From NCBI RefSeq assembly GCF_001412595.2, contig NZ_CP012640.2, forward strand, positions 4,898,001 to 4,962,000: a stretch of DNA of 64,000 nucleotides, in the 5' to 3' direction. The translations under genes and the position numbers were made by a program. Position 1 is the stretch's first letter. Every line of letters begins with the position of its first letter. The notes under the pieces were generated by a model. That model did not search any database, was not told the origin of the DNA, and saw only the letters and a list, made by a program, of their open reading frames with translations. Below are positions 61,422-64,000 of the stretch, piece by piece. The DNA is from Massilia sp. WG5 (GTDB lineage Bacteria > Pseudomonadota > Gammaproteobacteria > Burkholderiales > Burkholderiaceae_D).

Positions 61422-62720
61422 CTAGGCCAGCGCGACTCCGCCCGCAAGTCGCTCGCTAACCGCACGCGCCATGTCGTCGGGTGCTCCCTTGAGGAGTTCA
61501 GGCCAGTCAGCCTTGGCGTTGGCCACCACGCCTTTGGCGACCTGGAGGACGCGTTGAGGGCGCTCGACCTTGGCTTTGGCAAGCAGAGCTTCAAGGTCAC
61601 TCCAAGAGAAGGCCCGCACCGTCTTATCGATGGTGCGGTTGATTGCATAGTCCTGTGGCGGTACCCCCTCAAAGAAGGCGGTCACACAGACGGGGTCATA
61701 AAGCGGCGCTAGCACTGCTTGCCTACCGTCCGGATAGCACACTGCCCAGTTCTTGAGGTGTGCGTCGGTGTTACCCATCAGAATAAACGTCACGAAGCGG
61801 TTGATGAATTCCTGCACGTCTAACGTCGGCCGCGCGGAAAGGTTCTGGATAACGCGCAGCATGGCTGAGTAATCTGCTTCGAGGCCCTTGCCATATTTTT
61901 GGTTGGGGTCGTACCCTAGGACTTGGGCGAATTCTTCCATATGAACCCGCTGGCCACCGTGACTGCGGTCGAATCGCTCGACCGCCAAGATGTCGTGGAA
62001 TGGTACGTTTTCCGGCAACTCAGCATCTTCCCGAGAAATTACGGAGGCATTGGCGCATGTCAGGCCGACCGCCTTGCAGAGCTGGAACCCCATGAATTCG
62101 TTCGCCACTAGGTCGGGATGTCGGGCGGTCGGCAGCTTGAGGATGTGCGAGCTGGCTCGGCCATGGCGGTTCACAACGTAGCGCTGCTGTTCGAGTACCG
62201 CAGAGAATTTGGTGACGATGCCTGGCAGAGCTGATGCGTCTTCGAGGGGAGGCTCGACGGACCCGAGTTCAAGCACGTCCAATCCGAATTCTGTGTGCCA
62301 GTCGCGTACGACGTCGGGAATGGTCTCGTTAGCAAGAACGGGTTCGACCTCAATCGCCCCCAGCAGGTCGCGCCCCGCAGCCGCTAACAATTCGAACTCA
62401 TCGTCTGTAGTACAGCCGCGCTGCGCCGCCAGGCGGTCGCGGTTGCCTCCTTCGGGCAGCAGGTTCTGGAAGTAGGCCGGCCACTTGCCTCCACCGCGAG
62501 ACAAGCGAACATCCCGAGCTGCAGTAAGGATTTCCTTGGTAGCCGATTCGTTTGCACCGATATAGCTCAACGACAGTATCTGGTGGTTCTCATCCTTGAC
62601 ATAGTTCTCGGTGAACGTCACTCGCAAGATATCGCCGTACTGGGACAAGTATCCGATGAGCTTTCTGCCGCTCGTTGGTGAGTGCAGAAATAGACGAAGG
62701 CACCGAATAGATGAGGTCAC
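61422..62720 (-). CDS. hipA: HipA family serine/threonine kinase toxin
   Basis: A 432-residue HipA-type kinase. The catalytic motif MGNTDAHLKNW (about residues 315-325) and the metal-binding LAPLYDPV (about 339-346) are intact, as is the N-terminal HipA_N-type region (LSLSYIGANESATKE, FQNLLPEGGNRDRLA). In E. coli HipA phosphorylates glutamyl-tRNA synthetase and causes persistence. The loop that usually carries the autophosphorylated serine (S-x-x-G-x-Q-x-K) reads ALPGIVTKF here, with Ala in the serine position. It overlaps hipB by 4 bp. Confidence 0.92.
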   Translation of the reverse strand: MTSSIRCLRLFLHSPTSGRKLIGYLSQYGDILRVTFTENYVKDENHQILSLSYIGANESATKEILTAARDVRLSRGGGKWPAYFQNLLPEGGNRDRLAAQRGCTTDDEFELLAAAGRDLLGAIEVEPVLANETIPDVVRDWHTEFGLDVLELGSVEPPLEDASALPGIVTKFSAVLEQQRYVVNRHGRASSHILKLPTARHPDLVANEFMGFQLCKAVGLTCANASVISREDAELPENVPFHDILAVERFDRSHGGQRVHMEEFAQVLGYDPNQKYGKGLEADYSAMLRVIQNLSARPTLDVQEFINRFVTFILMGNTDAHLKNWAVCYPDGRQAVLAPLYDPVCVTAFFEGVPPQDYAINRTIDKTVRAFSWSDLEALLAKAKVERPQRVLQVAKGVVANAKADWPELLKGAPDDMARAVSERLAGGVALA

Positions 62721-63073
62721 TGGTTTCGTTTAGACCGTCTTGATGTCGGCAGGAAGTCCTCTGGCTTCAGAAGCTCATCGACTATCGAAAGTGGCGCAGC
62801 AAGACCTGGCGGTTGGCCAAGAAACCGACCGCCGGAGCGTACGAAGCTTTCGAGTTCCGGGCGCAGCGCTTTCGGCACAAGCATCAAGTCCATCCCTAAC
62901 GCACGTGCGAGCACCTGGACTGTGGAAAGGCGGGGGTCAATCCTGCCAGCTTCTGTGCGCTGAACCGTCATTCGCGTCACCGTGGCTCGCTCGGCCAAAG
63001 CCTCATGTGTCAAGCCAGCGGCTTTCCTCGCAAGCCGAAGTTCATTCAATACATTGCTCATTATAGTACTCAT
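62717..63073 (-). CDS. hipB: HipB family antitoxin / transcriptional repressor
   Basis: A 118-residue protein with a Cro/CI helix-turn-helix (ELRLARKAAGLTHEALAERA, TVTRMTVQRTEAGRIDPRLS) and a Pro-rich C-terminal tail of about 40 residues. It neutralises HipA and represses the operon. The stop overlaps the hipA start (ATGA). Start set at 63073; an in-frame ATG at 63061 (MSNVLNELRL) is an alternative and gives the more usual HipB N-terminus. Confidence 0.9.
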   Translation of the reverse strand: MSTIMSNVLNELRLARKAAGLTHEALAERATVTRMTVQRTEAGRIDPRLSTVQVLARALGMDLMLVPKALRPELESFVRSGGRFLGQPPGLAAPLSIVDELLKPEDFLPTSRRSKRNQ

Positions 63074-63568
63074 TTACGCCAAATTGAGTAGAGAGATTAG
63101 CACAAGGGGGCACGTTCAAAGTACACGCGATTTCGACTGTTTCTGCAGGATGTTTATGCTTCCATAAGGATGAAAACCCTGGCGGCAGGCCGGAAGATTC
63201 ACTCGCATCGGCGCTGCAGAGTCTGCGACATTGACCCCGGTCACTGCCGGGTCACTAGCAGGCAAAGTTCCTTGGTCCCTGTTACAGCAACATGAGTCGC
63301 TGCACAGTGAGTCTCGACCCAAGAGTGGATGACAGAGATATCATGAAAAGGGCGACACGCACATGAGCCAGGAAGATGCGGACCGACGACTCCGCAGTCA
63401 GGTCAATGACAACGCAATGGGTGAAAAAATTGACAAATTTGGTGAACTTAACAGTTGCTTAGTTGAATTTTGCACATTGACGGCAATAAACCACACGGAA
63501 ATTCAATTAAATTGACGACTGGCAACTTCAGTCTGATACTTGCGCTAGGAAAATTTTTGGGAGTGGTC
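63074..63568. other. Intergenic region between hipB and a chemoreceptor gene
   Basis: About 500 bp. It should hold the hipBA promoter (AT-rich ATTATAGTACTCATTTACGC at the hipB start) and the promoter of the chemoreceptor. A 50-codon frame at 63363-63515 (MSQEDADRRLRSQVNDNAMG) is possible but unsupported. Confidence 0.4.
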
Positions 63569-64000
63569 GTGAGCTTTTTAGACTCGTTATCGTTGAGGAA
63601 GAAACTGAACCTCGGCTTCGGTATCATCGTCGTTTTACTTATAGTTTTAGCAAGTTTCTCAGTGACAAGAGTCGTCGGCATTGGCTCTGCGCTTCGGGCA
63701 CAAAGGGACGTAGCAGAGAAGAAGCTCGTAGCTTTATATGTAGCGCGCGAAGCTCTTGACCAAACCGGTATTGCAGCGAGAAACGCTTATGTGTACAAGG
63801 CAGATGCAGATGCCAGTCGCGAGCTGACAATCCTCGACAGCCAAAAGCTTATCTATCTTGAACAGTTAACCAAACTGGATAAGGAATTTGGCGACGACGC
63901 GCAGTATGCGAAAGTTCGCAACGGTATGAAGACTATGGCAAGGGAGCTCGAGCGACCCCGGCAGTATCGGGAAAGTGGACAAATGGATGAATTTGCTCGT
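63569..64000 (+). CDS. Methyl-accepting chemotaxis protein, N-terminal part (partial)
   Basis: The frame runs off the right edge; 144 residues are visible. MSFLDSLSLRKKLNLGFGII and the following VVLLIVLASFSVTRVVGIGS form the first membrane helix with the RKKLxxGF entry typical of chemoreceptors; the next residues are a helical periplasmic bundle of the 4HB_MCP type (AREALDQTGIAARNAYVYKA). GTG at 63569 is chosen because GGGAG lies 5 bases upstream. The signalling domain is outside the window. Confidence 0.85.
   Translation, partial: MSFLDSLSLRKKLNLGFGIIVVLLIVLASFSVTRVVGIGSALRAQRDVAEKKLVALYVAREALDQTGIAARNAYVYKADADASRELTILDSQKLIYLEQLTKLDKEFGDDAQYAKVRNGMKTMARELERPRQYRESGQMDEFAR

Noticed and set aside
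63116..63322. A Cys-rich 68-codon minus-strand frame
   Set aside because: No start context, odd composition, and no family resemblance; treated as intergenic.

Overview
The window is a high-GC bacterial chromosome segment. Its gene content (GlcNAc catabolism without a PTS, PEP-CTERM protein, GspA/GspB, CbpA/CbpM, DUF2807 and DUF2939 proteins, two AI-2E permeases, several secreted S9/M1/M13/M16 peptidases) fits a betaproteobacterium of the Oxalobacteraceae, close to Massilia/Telluria/Janthinobacterium. That placement is inference from gene content and codon use; no rRNA marker is present.

Left part (1-19.7 kb): the end of an M16 protease, an SDR oxidoreductase, a HutC-type GntR repressor, a flavodoxin-fold reductase, a secreted TPR protein, and an overlapping operon on the minus strand, nagK-nagA-nagB(SIS type)-nagZ, which converts GlcNAc and recycled muropeptide sugar to fructose-6-phosphate. 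The GntR gene and the nag operon share an upstream 7-4-7 element built on TGGTATT, so I read the regulator as the nag repressor. Then come an AI-2E permease, HtpX, a Dabb protein, an OafA-type acyltransferase with an SGNH tail, a GFA protein, a CocE-type hydrolase and a DUF2807 protein whose repeat is strikingly regular.

Middle (19.8-52.1 kb): PF10118 protein, gspA-gspB-mobB, a bufferin (copper RiPP-like) unit in which the MNIO enzyme and its partner are fused, an S4 protein, fumC, a FimV-like protein, an apparent structured RNA with its own promoter and terminator, HxlR regulator, a guanidine-II riboswitch in front of a Gdx/SugE exporter, M1 and M13 peptidases, two CsbD genes, DPP-IV-type peptidase, a small-acidic-protein plus PD-(D/E)XK-like pair, MATE exporter, diheme cytochrome, PEP-CTERM protein, cbpA-cbpM, mntH and a tandem pair of PfpI proteins.

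Right part (52.1-64 kb) is accessory and lower in GC. A type VI secretion cargo unit (hcp, GH24 lysozyme broken by an in-frame TAA, LprI-type candidate immunity protein) is followed by an S9 peptidase and two tandem about 230 bp repeats that each end in a tRNA/tmRNA 3'-end-like sequence. From 57.18 kb onward lies what looks like a genomic island: AlpA-like and XRE regulators, small orphans, a decayed hipA copy, a receiver-only protein with Glu at the phosphorylation site, a gene under a perfect LexA box, an intact hipBA pair and the start of a chemoreceptor that runs off the end.
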